A DNA stretch of 6,960 bases from Cyanobacteria bacterium K_DeepCast_35m_m2_023 (lineage in GTDB: Bacteria; Cyanobacteriota; Cyanobacteriia; PCC-6307; Cyanobiaceae). The stretch spans positions 1-6,960 of the forward strand of contig VGQR01000101.1 in assembly GCA_016882345.1 (NCBI GenBank), written 5' to 3'. The notes under the pieces are model-generated. The model did not search any database and was not told where the DNA came from. It was given only the letters and a program-made list of their open reading frames with translations. The position numbers and the translations under genes are program-made. Positions 1 through 5,821 of the stretch are shown here, piece by piece (position 1 is the first letter of the stretch; every line of letters starts with the position of its first letter).

Positions 1-2
1 AT

Positions 3-158
3 TACATCGCAGGGCAGGTGTTTCACAGCTACGACGCTGCCTATGCCGTGCTGGAGCGCTACTACGGCGACCTGTGCTGCTCTGACGAGCGTGAGTACTA
101 CCGCATCAGTGAAGAGTCACCCCCGTCGATGGTTCGGCCCCAGCCTTTGCAGGGGTGA
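3..158 (+). CDS. C-terminal part of a small conserved-looking protein (5' end outside window)
   Basis: An open frame enters from the left edge and runs 51 codons to a TGA at 156-158. The visible protein contains HSYDAAYAVLERYYGDLCCSD followed by EREYYRI and a polar, proline-rich tail. The regular Tyr spacing, the acidic/aromatic balance and a Cys-Cys pair look like a real soluble protein, while the overlapping frame from 43 is Ser/Thr/Arg-rich and reads as a shadow. It resembles short uncharacterised proteins found in picocyanobacteria, but I do not recognise a named family and no function can be assigned. The start codon lies upstream of the window, so total length is unknown. Confidence 0.6.
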   Translation, partial: YIAGQVFHSYDAAYAVLERYYGDLCCSDEREYYRISEESPPSMVRPQPLQG

Positions 159-304
159 GACGCATGAACCACCGCTCCTTTTGGATGCAGCTCTGCAGCA
201 ATGGCCGTTGATCGCGAGTGATCTGCCTAGGACTCAGGTAGACACCGCTGATCACAATGGCGCAAACACGCATGACGTACTCGACCCAGGAGGTCGCCGT
301 TCAC

Positions 305-454
305 ATGATTGCCACGGCAGCGCGGATCCTGCTGATGCTCGGTAGCGCCATTCTGATTGGCGAAGTCGCGGCCGGACCGGCGAAGAAACTGCTCGAAGCA
401 AGGGGTCATCACATGCGCGCCACTAGCAACGAAGACGGCGAACCCGTCGACTGA
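305..454 (+). CDS. Very small putative membrane protein
   Basis: A 49-residue frame begins with an ATG that has an AGGAGG sequence at 288-293, 11 bases upstream, the best Shine-Dalgarno match in this part of the window. The product has one hydrophobic stretch at about residues 2-24 (alanine, leucine, isoleucine and glycine rich), then a basic segment with KK and RGHH, then an acidic tail. This fits a single-pass small membrane protein. An upstream in-frame ATG at 257 would add 16 polar residues but has no visible ribosome site, so the shorter form is preferred. The minus-strand frame over the same bases is Cys/Arg/His-rich and less protein-like. No family is recognised. The gene converges on the minus-strand gene ending at 507. 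Confidence 0.4.
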   Translation: MIATAARILLMLGSAILIGEVAAGPAKKLLEARGHHMRATSNEDGEPVD

Positions 455-506
455 ATCTGTCGACTGATTGCTCACATTCGGCTGCTATGCCCACAACGAT
501 GAGCCC

Positions 507-815
507 TCAGAAGCCCTGGGCCGTGCATTTGTTCACACTGCCTTGCAAGGAAATCTGCAAGTCAGCCCAGTTGTTGGTGGGGTAGGTCGCCATGAACGGA
601 TCGAGGTTGGCGTTGAGGATTGCCAAGGCCTGACGACGCAATTGGCACGCCGTCGCTGGGTCGTCGTTGCGGATGGCGCTGAGGGCTCCGTTGAGCAACT
701 GCTGCAGATTCTGCTGTTGGGCCCAGACCGACGTGTTGTCCATAGACTGGGCCAGGACGGGACCGCTGCTTGTGGCCGTCAGCATCAGGGCCAGGGCAGC
801 CAGAACGGTGCGCAT
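507..815 (-). CDS. Small secreted hypothetical protein with signal peptide
   Basis: The 102-residue product starts with a classic signal peptide: an Arg at position 2, a hydrophobic core of Ala/Leu/Met to about residue 13, then a probable cleavage site after PVLA at residue 22, leaving a mature protein of about 80 residues. The mature part is Gln/Asn/Ala-rich and probably helical (WAQQQNLQQLLNGALSAI), with two cysteines at about 57 and 97 that could form a disulfide in the periplasm. I recognise no family. It lies 59 bases downstream of the SIMPL-domain gene on the same strand, so the two may share a transcript. No clear Shine-Dalgarno sequence precedes the ATG. Confidence 0.75.
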   Translation of the reverse strand: MRTVLAALALMLTATSSGPVLAQSMDNTSVWAQQQNLQQLLNGALSAIRNDDPATACQLRRQALAILNANLDPFMATYPTNNWADLQISLQGSVNKCTAQGF

Positions 816-874
816 CGATCGCTGGGCAACTGATCTCAGTATCGAGGGATCGGGCTTGGTTGACAGCCTCTGCC

Positions 875-1663
875 CTAATCGACCCGGAATGTGACGGCCA
901 TGACCGCGGTGATGTCTTTGTCGATCGTGCGGGTGTCGTAAGAACCCATGTCGCCTGTTTCGGTCGAGTTGGGTGCGGTGATCTGAAACGTGCCGGTATC
1001 GGCCCGGGTGATCGCGCCGATGCGGGCGCCAGCCTGACGGGCGATGGCGCTGGCGCGGTTGCGGGCGTCGCGCGTGGCCTTGGCCAGCATGTCGACGCGC
1101 TTTTCGGCCAATTTGGTAAACGTGTACGCCGGCTGGTTGATCGTCAACGGCACCCCCTGACCGATCAGCTCGCCGATGCGGCCCGACACCGCATTGACCA
1201 GATTGACTTCGCTGCTGCCGATGCGAATCGCCTGGCGGCTGGTCCAGGTGGTGGAGCGCAGGGCACCGGTGCTGGGATCGCGCACATCCTCTTTGTCGGA
1301 TCGCACCGAGTCGAGCGCCATCGCAGCCGGAGCGATGCCCTGGGCCTTGAGAAACGCCAGGGTGGTCTGCAACGCCGGCTGCAGTCCCGTGTACGAGGCC
1401 TGTTGGCTGGGGCCGGCCTGGGCCACCTCGAGCGTCCAGTCGACGTAGTTGGCGCGAATGCGCTCGGTGCTGGCACCGGTCACGGTGATGGTGTCATCAG
1501 CACTGCGTATGCCTTTGACCAACACCCCGCTGGCCGTGGTCAAGCCGACACCCAGCACCGCCATGGCGAACACCAGTGGCGGGGTGCGACGCAGGGCGTC
1601 CGCGCCCTGAGCCAGCCAACCCCGGGCCCGTTGACGATGGGTCGGCGACGGCATGTCTGCCAT
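875..1663 (-). CDS. SIMPL domain (DUF541) membrane-anchored protein
   Basis: This 262-residue protein has a basic N-terminus, one hydrophobic segment at about residues 29-50 (signal anchor), then a SIMPL/DUF541 domain from about 57 to the end. Family hallmarks visible are the start TITVTGASTERI, the central LDSVRSDKED segment, NLVNAVSGRIGELIGQG and the Ala/Arg-rich helix ATRDARNRASAIARQAGARIG, ending in the beta-strand AVMAVTFRV. SIMPL proteins are exported or periplasmic; proposed roles include envelope or stress functions, but no general biochemical activity is established. The first ATG is used here; a second in-frame ATG at codon 4 is equally possible. The gene is divergent from ocp across 163 bases and precedes a small secreted protein on the same strand. 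Family assignment is firm, function open. Confidence 0.88.
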   Translation of the reverse strand: MADMPSPTHRQRARGWLAQGADALRRTPPLVFAMAVLGVGLTTASGVLVKGIRSADDTITVTGASTERIRANYVDWTLEVAQAGPSQQASYTGLQPALQTTLAFLKAQGIAPAAMALDSVRSDKEDVRDPSTGALRSTTWTSRQAIRIGSSEVNLVNAVSGRIGELIGQGVPLTINQPAYTFTKLAEKRVDMLAKATRDARNRASAIARQAGARIGAITRADTGTFQITAPNSTETGDMGSYDTRTIDKDITAVMAVTFRVD

Positions 1664-1826
1664 CGAACGGCATGCAGCTGCCCCACGCTATGCAGGCGAT
1701 CGCCCAAGCGCAGCGGCCTCGCAGCCAACACACTGCAATCGCAATGCGCTTAGCAAGCAAAACCCCTACAGCGCAGGGCATGCGCTAGGGTATCGAAACA
1801 AACTTTTACAAACCAAGGGGTCTTTA
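1664..1826 (+). promoter_or_regulatory. Divergent intergenic region with ocp promoter region and ribosome site
   Basis: This 163-base spacer must drive the ocp block rightward and the SIMPL gene leftward. On the plus strand a weak -10 candidate TAGGGT lies at 1786-1791, with no convincing -35. An inverted repeat GCGCA/TGCGC (1771-1775 and 1781-1785, 5-base loop) sits just before it, and the heptamer ATGCGCT occurs at 1744-1750 and again at 1780-1786. AAGGGG at 1815-1820 is a reasonable Shine-Dalgarno sequence, 6 bases from the ocp ATG at 1827. No start point can be assigned without transcript data. Confidence 0.4.
1795..1812 (+). promoter_or_regulatory. Degenerate HLR1-like (RpaB-type) site in the ocp leader
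   Basis: The HLR1 consensus is two (G/T)TTACA(A/T)(A/T) octamers separated by 2 bases. Here the second octamer, TTTACAAA at 1805-1812, is perfect. The first, GAAACAAA at 1795-1802, differs at two positions, giving 14 of 16 matches with exact 2-base spacing. RpaB is the response regulator that binds HLR1 and controls high-light genes in cyanobacteria. The site lies between the weak -10 candidate and the ribosome site, which would suit repression in low light. Because the sequence is A-rich, a chance match is possible. Confidence 0.3.
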
Positions 1827-2780
1827 ATGTTCACGCTTGAGAAGGCTTCCCAGATCTTTCCCGAAACCCTGAGGGCTGACGTCGTTCCGGCGATCACCGC
1901 ACGCTTTGAGCTGCTGAGCGCCGAAGACCAACTGGCTCTGATCTGGTACGCCTACCTCGAGATGGGCAAATCGATCACGGTCGCGGCCCTGGGAGCCGCG
2001 AGCATGCAATTTGCTGAGCGCACGCTCAACGAGATCAAGGCGATGAGCTTTGCCCAGCAGAGCCAGGTGATGTGCGACCTGGCCAATCGGGCAGACACCC
2101 CGATCGGGCGCACCTATTCGATCTGGTCGGTGAACATCAAGCTCGGCTTCTGGTACCGGCTTGGCGAGTGGATGGCCGAGGGCATCGTCGCCCCGATCCC
2201 CGAGGGATACCAACTGTCGTCGAACGCCCTGGCGGTGCTGAGCAGCGTCAAATCGGTGGAGCAGGGCCAGCAGATCACCCTGTTGCGCAATTTTGTGGTC
2301 GACATGGGCTTTGACCCGAAAAAAGGGGATGCCCAGCGCGTTGCCGAGCCGGTCGCGCCGCCAACCCCACTCGAGCTGCGCCAGAAGGTGACGATCGAGG
2401 GGGTGAACAACGCCACGGTGAGCAATTACATGGAACTGCTCAATGCCAACGACTTTGACGGCCTGATTCAGCTGTTCCTTGCTGACGGCGCCCTGCAGCC
2501 CCCGTTCAAAAAACCCATCGTCGGCACCGAAGCGATCCTGCGCTTTTTCCGCGAAGACTGCCAGAACCTCAAGCTCATTCCCGAGCGCGGCGTGCAAGAA
2601 CCCGCCGCTGACGGCTTCACCCAGATCAAGGTGACCGGCAAGGTGCAGACCCCCTGGTTCGGCGCAGGCATTGGCATGAACGTGGCCTGGCGCTTTCTGC
2701 TCAACCCCGACGGCAAGATCTATTTCGTGGCGATCGATCTGCTGGCCTCTCCGGCCGAACTGCTGAAATTCGCCCGTTGA
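1827..2780 (+). CDS. ocp: Orange carotenoid protein (OCP, full-length)
   Basis: OCP is the soluble photoreceptor that binds one keto-carotenoid and, when converted to the red form by blue-green light, docks on the phycobilisome and dissipates energy as heat. The product is 317 residues, the usual length. The helical N-terminal carotenoid domain covers about 1-165, a Pro-rich linker about 166-188, and the NTF2-like C-terminal domain about 189-317. Compared from memory with Synechocystis OCP, carotenoid contacts Tyr44 and Trp110 are Tyr43 and Trp109 here, while Tyr201, Trp277 and Trp288 keep their numbers. Arg155 is Arg154, but its partner Glu244 is Asp244. The longer upstream frame is rejected because the ATG at 1827 has AAGGGG 6 bases upstream and aligns with known N-termini. 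The presence of frp downstream suggests the FRP-regulated OCP1 type. First gene of the ocp-crtW-frp block. Confidence 0.97.
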   Translation: MFTLEKASQIFPETLRADVVPAITARFELLSAEDQLALIWYAYLEMGKSITVAALGAASMQFAERTLNEIKAMSFAQQSQVMCDLANRADTPIGRTYSIWSVNIKLGFWYRLGEWMAEGIVAPIPEGYQLSSNALAVLSSVKSVEQGQQITLLRNFVVDMGFDPKKGDAQRVAEPVAPPTPLELRQKVTIEGVNNATVSNYMELLNANDFDGLIQLFLADGALQPPFKKPIVGTEAILRFFREDCQNLKLIPERGVQEPAADGFTQIKVTGKVQTPWFGAGIGMNVAWRFLLNPDGKIYFVAIDLLASPAELLKFAR

Positions 2781-3532
2781 GGTTGACCGCTGCGCGCCTG
2801 AGTCCCCAAGCTCGCAAGGGCCTCGGACTCAGTGCCGCATTGGTCGCGGCCTGGCTGGGCAGCTTTGCGCTCTGCCTCAGTTTCAACAGCGCACAGCTGC
2901 CCTGGTGGGCCCTGATCGCAGCCGTGCTGATCAGGGCCCAACTGCAGACAGGGCTGTTCATCATTGGCCACGACGCCATGCACGGCCTGCTGTGGCCGAC
3001 CCAGCGACGACTCAATGCCGACCTGGGGGCCCTGATGCTGCTGCTCTACGCGGCACTGCCCTATGGCCATTGTTGTGCCAACCACCGGCGCCATCACCGG
3101 GCGCCGGCCAGTGCACGCGATCCCGACTGCCCTGCGGGCACAGCCTCAGGGGCTTTGACTTGGTACAGGCAGTTCATGGCGGGCTATTTGAACGCCCGTC
3201 AAATGACAGTCCTGCTCAGCGGCTGGGCCGTGTTAGCTGCCCTGTTCGCCCGCCTCACGCCGACAGCAGGGCTCAATGTTCTGCTGTTCGGCACCCTGCC
3301 GCTGCTGCTCAGCTCGCTGCAATTGTTCGTGGTGGGCACCTACCTGCCCCATCGAGGCCAGGGTCACCGCGATGGACCTGAGCAGCCCCACAGCCTCGAC
3401 CTACCAGCCTGGCTCTCGTTGCTGGCCTGTTTTCATTTTGGCTATCACCGTGAACACCACGACCATCCCGATCTGCCCTGGTTTGCCCTGCCCACGGCAA
3501 GGCAAAACGCCACGGTGCTCGCGCTGCCCTGA
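2777..3532 (+). CDS. crtW: Beta-carotene ketolase CrtW (fatty-acid-hydroxylase/desaturase superfamily)
   Basis: CrtW adds 4-keto groups to beta-carotene-type carotenoids, giving echinenone or canthaxanthin, the class of pigment OCP needs. The 251-residue protein is a multi-pass membrane di-iron enzyme, near the usual CrtW length. The three histidine clusters are visible: HDAMH at 65-69, H98 with NHRRHH at 102-107, and HREHH at 224-228, plus the LPHR motif at 190-193. Hydrophobic segments lie at about 18-35, 41-60, 82-96, 144-160 and 166-188. The start is a TTG whose last two bases lie in the ocp stop (TTGA overlap at 2777-2780); no ATG occurs before the first His motif, and a second TTG at 2783 is the only close alternative. 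The overlap implies translational coupling to ocp. CrtW rather than plain desaturase is inferred from the motifs, size and neighbours. Confidence 0.92.
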   Translation: MRLTAARLSPQARKGLGLSAALVAAWLGSFALCLSFNSAQLPWWALIAAVLIRAQLQTGLFIIGHDAMHGLLWPTQRRLNADLGALMLLLYAALPYGHCCANHRRHHRAPASARDPDCPAGTASGALTWYRQFMAGYLNARQMTVLLSGWAVLAALFARLTPTAGLNVLLFGTLPLLLSSLQLFVVGTYLPHRGQGHRDGPEQPHSLDLPAWLSLLACFHFGYHREHHDHPDLPWFALPTARQNATVLALP

Positions 3533-3571
3533 CAACCCCGGTAGCGTCAGATACAGCTCAACCCAAGTCCC

Positions 3572-3901
3572 ATGAGCGACGGCACTCTCGAAGGCTGGAC
3601 CGACAGCGAGCAGGCCGTTGCCCGCAACGCGTTTGATCGGGCCTACAGCCGCAGCATCGACCATCTGGTGTTGGCGATTCGCAACCGATCCGAACAGCTG
3701 AGCAACGCCGAGTCGGTGTGGGCGCTGCACGATTTCCTCAGCATCGAACGCCACACGATCGAGGGCCGCTTCGATTTCCGCGTCGAAGGCATCCTGTTTG
3801 TGTTTGCCAGCCTGGTCAAGGACCAACTGCTGTCCCTCGACGAACTGGACGGACTCGACGCCGAGAAACTGTCCAAAATTGCAGCGATGTCACGCTTTTA
3901 G
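3572..3901 (+). CDS. frp: Fluorescence recovery protein (FRP)
   Basis: FRP binds activated red OCP, speeds its return to the orange form and helps detach it from the phycobilisome, ending photoprotective quenching. The product is 109 residues, typical of FRP, and mostly helical. The conserved segment WALHDFLSIERHTIEGRFD carries Trp50, His53, Asp54 and Arg60, residues at the same numbers as those reported as important in Synechocystis FRP. The ATG lies 39 bases after the crtW stop on the same strand with no terminator between, so it is most likely the last gene of the ocp-crtW-frp operon. No strong Shine-Dalgarno sequence is seen. Identity is secure from the core motif and context. Confidence 0.95.
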   Translation: MSDGTLEGWTDSEQAVARNAFDRAYSRSIDHLVLAIRNRSEQLSNAESVWALHDFLSIERHTIEGRFDFRVEGILFVFASLVKDQLLSLDELDGLDAEKLSKIAAMSRF

Positions 3902-3959
3902 TGTCTGCAGCAAGCGGTTACCCGACTCGCTGTAGACGCACCCAACAGCGCTGAACGGC

Positions 3960-3987
3960 AAAAAGCCCCCAGCCGAAGGCCGGGGGC
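3960..3987 (-). terminator. Intrinsic terminator of the hsp20 gene, possibly bidirectional
   Basis: On the minus strand a GC-rich hairpin (outer arms 3965-3970 and 3982-3987, six pairs; inner GCC/GGC pairs after one A/C mismatch; UUCG-containing loop) is followed directly by five T residues (3964-3960). It starts 34 bases past the hsp20 stop, a textbook Rho-independent terminator. Read on the plus strand, the same stem lies 63 bases after frp, with only a weak T4 run at 3995-3998, so it may also limit read-through from the ocp operon. Confidence 0.85.
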
Positions 3988-4020
3988 GCCAGTGTTTTCA
4001 TGGCATGAAGACCGCTGCGC

Positions 4021-4428
4021 TCAGCCGTCGACCCTCACAGACACCGATGTGAGCTTCTGGGCCTTGGGGGCGCTGATGCTCAGCAGTCCACCCTGATAGC
4101 TGGCCGCAAGCTGCTCGCGCTCGATCGCCTGGGGAAAGCGGAAGCTGCGACTCCAGGTGCCGTAGCGAAACTCGCTTACCAAGACATTGGGCTGGTCAGA
4201 CTGCTCGGGACGCTGACGCTCGGCGCTGATCACCAGCGTGCGGTCGGTGGCCTTGACGTCGATGGCGTCCTTGTCGACGCCGGGAAGCTCGACGACCACC
4301 TGATAGGCGTCGGCGCTTTCGTGCACTTCAGCAGCAGGAACACGCTCGGCGTTCTGCAGCTGTTGGCTGAGCTGCTGCTCGATGCGATCGATCAGCTCAA
4401 AGGCAGACGAAGAACGAAGGGTACGCAT
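4021..4428 (-). CDS. Small heat shock protein, Hsp20/alpha-crystallin family
   Basis: Small heat shock proteins are ATP-independent holdases that form oligomers and keep unfolding proteins soluble; in cyanobacteria some also associate with thylakoids. The 135-residue product has a short N-terminal arm with FELIDRIEQQLSQQLQ (about 10-25), then the alpha-crystallin domain from about 30 to 125. Hallmarks are VPAAEVHESADAYQVVVELPGV, the arginine-bearing SFRFPQAI strand and the late YQGGLLSISAPK segment matching the family's G-x-L signature. The very short tail ends SVSVRVDG, where VSV or VRV could serve as the C-terminal I-x-I contact. The start is the ATG at 4426-4428; no Shine-Dalgarno sequence is visible, and the leader can form hairpins. 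It ends at a strong terminator. Convergent with frp. Confidence 0.93.
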   Translation of the reverse strand: MRTLRSSSAFELIDRIEQQLSQQLQNAERVPAAEVHESADAYQVVVELPGVDKDAIDVKATDRTLVISAERQRPEQSDQPNVLVSEFRYGTWSRSFRFPQAIEREQLAASYQGGLLSISAPKAQKLTSVSVRVDG

Positions 4429-4596
4429 GGTTCGGAAAGCGAAGGATCAGGTCGCGGGGTGTCGTTCGCCCCGGTGGACCTACCCTCGCCGGCCCGGCTG
4501 CAGGGCCGGATCAGGAGAGCCGAACCGATCGATACGGCCCTCACCACAGCAGTGGGGCAGACCCCACCGCATGGGCAGGAGAACCGTCCACCCCCT
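4429..4596 (-). promoter_or_regulatory. Structured spacer upstream of hsp20
   Basis: These 168 bases between the methyltransferase and hsp20 contain no gene but three perfect GC-rich inverted repeats. They are CGGGG/CCCCG (4455-4459 with 4469-4473), CCGGCCC/GGGCCGG (4489-4495 with 4503-4509) and GTGGGG/CCCCAC (4552-4557 with 4562-4567, loop CAGA). The rightmost lies 29 bases beyond the methyltransferase stop and may act as a T-less terminator for it. The two nearer hsp20 would fall in its leader if transcription starts upstream of them. No CIRCE element was seen. Confidence 0.4.
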
Positions 4597-5244
4597 TCAA
4601 GGCTTCGTCGCAATCACGGCAAAGAAGGGATCGCCGTGGCCGCCGATCAGCCCCTGAAGCCCGCTGGCGCGGGTGGGTTCAGCCATCAGCTCGGGCTTGG
4701 GCCAGCCCTGGGCGATCAGCACCTCGGCCACATAAGCCAAGTGATCGCGATCGCTGCCATCGGCCCAGATCTGCGGCGCCTTGGTGAAAAACATGCGATT
4801 CGAAAACGCCACAATCAGCTGCCCCCCTGGCCGCATGATGCGCAACAGCTCCGCCGACACCGCCTCGGGGTACTGCAGGTACTGCCAACCGGCGACGATC
4901 AAGGTGGCGTCGACGCTGTCGTTCTTGAGTGGAATCGTCTGATCGATGTTGAGGTTCTGCAGCCAGTAGCTGTCCAGTCGCTTGTTGGCCGCAAGCTCCT
5001 TCTCGTTGAGGCCATGGCCCACGACCCGTTCGTATTGCACGTCATCGGGCAGGTGCGACACCCAGCTCGACATCAGATCCAACACTACGGCCCGCGAGGC
5101 CAGGCGCTCGCGGTACAGGCGTGTCAATCGCGCCCGAAAGGCCCCATCGAGATGCTGAACAAAGCGGGGCTCTGCGTAAAAGAGCACGTCATCACTGGCA
5201 TCCCACTTTCTGCGCTGAACCTCGGACAACACCTCGACGACCAT
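4597..5244 (-). CDS. SAM-dependent methyltransferase-like protein, class I fold
   Basis: The 215-residue protein has a Rossmann methyltransferase layout: motif I region RAVVLDLMSSWVSHLP at about 51-66, a second strand region VVGHGLNEKELAANKRL at 74-90, DSVDATLIVAGWQYLQYP at 109-126 (motif IV position), and RIMRPGGQLIVAFSNRMF at 135-152 as the late Pro-Gly-Gly motif. Motif I lacks the usual glycines (DLMSSW in place of D-x-G-x-G), so binding of S-adenosylmethionine is not certain, though cyanobacterial relatives appear to share this. The substrate is unknown. The ATG at 5242-5244 is preceded by a GGGGGTG run that overlaps a small UUCG-loop hairpin (CCAC/GTGG, 5255-5258 with 5263-5266). The RRM gene lies 70 bases upstream on the same strand, so co-transcription is possible. 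Confidence 0.82.
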   Translation of the reverse strand: MVVEVLSEVQRRKWDASDDVLFYAEPRFVQHLDGAFRARLTRLYRERLASRAVVLDLMSSWVSHLPDDVQYERVVGHGLNEKELAANKRLDSYWLQNLNIDQTIPLKNDSVDATLIVAGWQYLQYPEAVSAELLRIMRPGGQLIVAFSNRMFFTKAPQIWADGSDRDHLAYVAEVLIAQGWPKPELMAEPTRASGLQGLIGGHGDPFFAVIATKP

Positions 5245-5314
5245 GGCATCACCCCCACCGAAGTGGCGACCCTATCGAGTCGAGCCACGCAGGCGGGAAC
5301 ACCAGCCCCAGGAG

Positions 5315-5560
5315 TCAGCTGCGGGGCTCTGCCTGGTTGACGCGCAGGCTGCGGCCCATCCATTCAACGTTCTGCAGGTCGTTGATGGCCTTGGTTTCTT
5401 CGTCGCCACTGGCCAGTTCCACAAAGGCAAATCCACGCTTGCGGCCGGTGTCCCGATCAAGCGGCAGGCTGCATTTGCGGACAGTGCCGTATTCGGCAAA
5501 CAGGCCGCGGACATCCTCAACTTCGGCATCGAAGGAAAGATTGCCGACGTAAATGGTCAT
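5315..5560 (-). CDS. Short RRM RNA-binding protein (cyanobacterial Rbp type)
   Basis: The 81-residue product is a single RNA recognition motif. RNP2 is IYVGNL at 3-8 and RNP1 is RGFAFVEL at 42-49; the RNA-stacking aromatics Tyr4, Phe44 and Phe46 are present. The C-terminal strand WMGRSLRVNQA completes the fold. Cyanobacterial Rbp proteins bind single-stranded RNA, several are cold-inducible, and some help localise mRNA near thylakoids. This one stops right after the RRM and lacks the Gly-rich tail of the cold-induced class, so it may belong to the tail-less class. The ATG at 5558-5560 has no Shine-Dalgarno sequence. The upstream region is long and without a gene, which fits a regulated leader. 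Identity is firm, targets unknown. Confidence 0.95.
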   Translation of the reverse strand: MTIYVGNLSFDAEVEDVRGLFAEYGTVRKCSLPLDRDTGRKRGFAFVELASGDEETKAINDLQNVEWMGRSLRVNQAEPRS

Positions 5561-5821
5561 GGTTAATGCGGTATTGAATATGGTCCGATTCGTCGAAAGC
5601 CCTGAAGTCAGTCACTGGCCGTGCGGAGAAATCCTGGGGAGCCCACCGGTTGAGAAAGAAACTCGCTGAAGAGTGATCGCTGAATCGATTAAAGTCTAAA
5701 TGACTGCCGACCTGCAGCGCGCCGCTCGCCTCAGCAGCAAAAAGCGCCGCTGATGCGGCACGGTCCACCCTCAAGATCACACGGCAGGAGCTCCGAGTGA
5801 CCAACTCCAGCATGAGAGGGA
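5561..5821 (-). promoter_or_regulatory. Upstream region of the RRM gene with a terminator-like hairpin
   Basis: No credible protein gene lies here. On the minus strand, reading toward the RRM gene, GCCGC/GCGGC (5759-5755 with 5750-5746, loop ATCA) is followed after GC by five T residues at 5743-5739, a short terminator-like structure. Further on, TAGACT (5698-5693) is a weak -10 candidate and would give a leader of about 125 bases. The hairpin could insulate this promoter from leftward transcription, or act as an attenuator if transcription starts further upstream. Both readings are inference. Confidence 0.35.

Noticed and set aside
164..211. 15-codon ORF just after the first partial gene, with a GGGGTGAG sequence upstream
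   Set aside because: The ribosome site is good but the peptide is too short to judge and shows no family resemblance; left uncalled.
860..865. Perfect TTGACA -35 box on the plus strand
   Set aside because: No -10 at 16-18 bases, and it points into the 3' end of the SIMPL gene on the opposite strand; probably chance.
770..1753. 327-residue plus-strand open frame
   Set aside because: Antisense shadow of the SIMPL gene; product is Gly/Arg/His-rich without motifs, while the minus strand has a clear DUF541 domain.
5304..5328. AGCCCC/GGGGCT hairpin across the stop codon of the RRM gene
   Set aside because: Six pairs with a 13-base loop and no T-tract on the minus strand; too weak to call a terminator.
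4321..5340. 339-residue plus-strand open frame
   Set aside because: Antisense to hsp20, the methyltransferase and part of the RRM region, all of which show recognisable motifs.
5517..5813. 98-residue minus-strand open frame upstream of the RRM gene
   Set aside because: Overlaps the RRM start in another frame, has no recognisable pattern, and would run through the terminator-like hairpin at 5739-5759.
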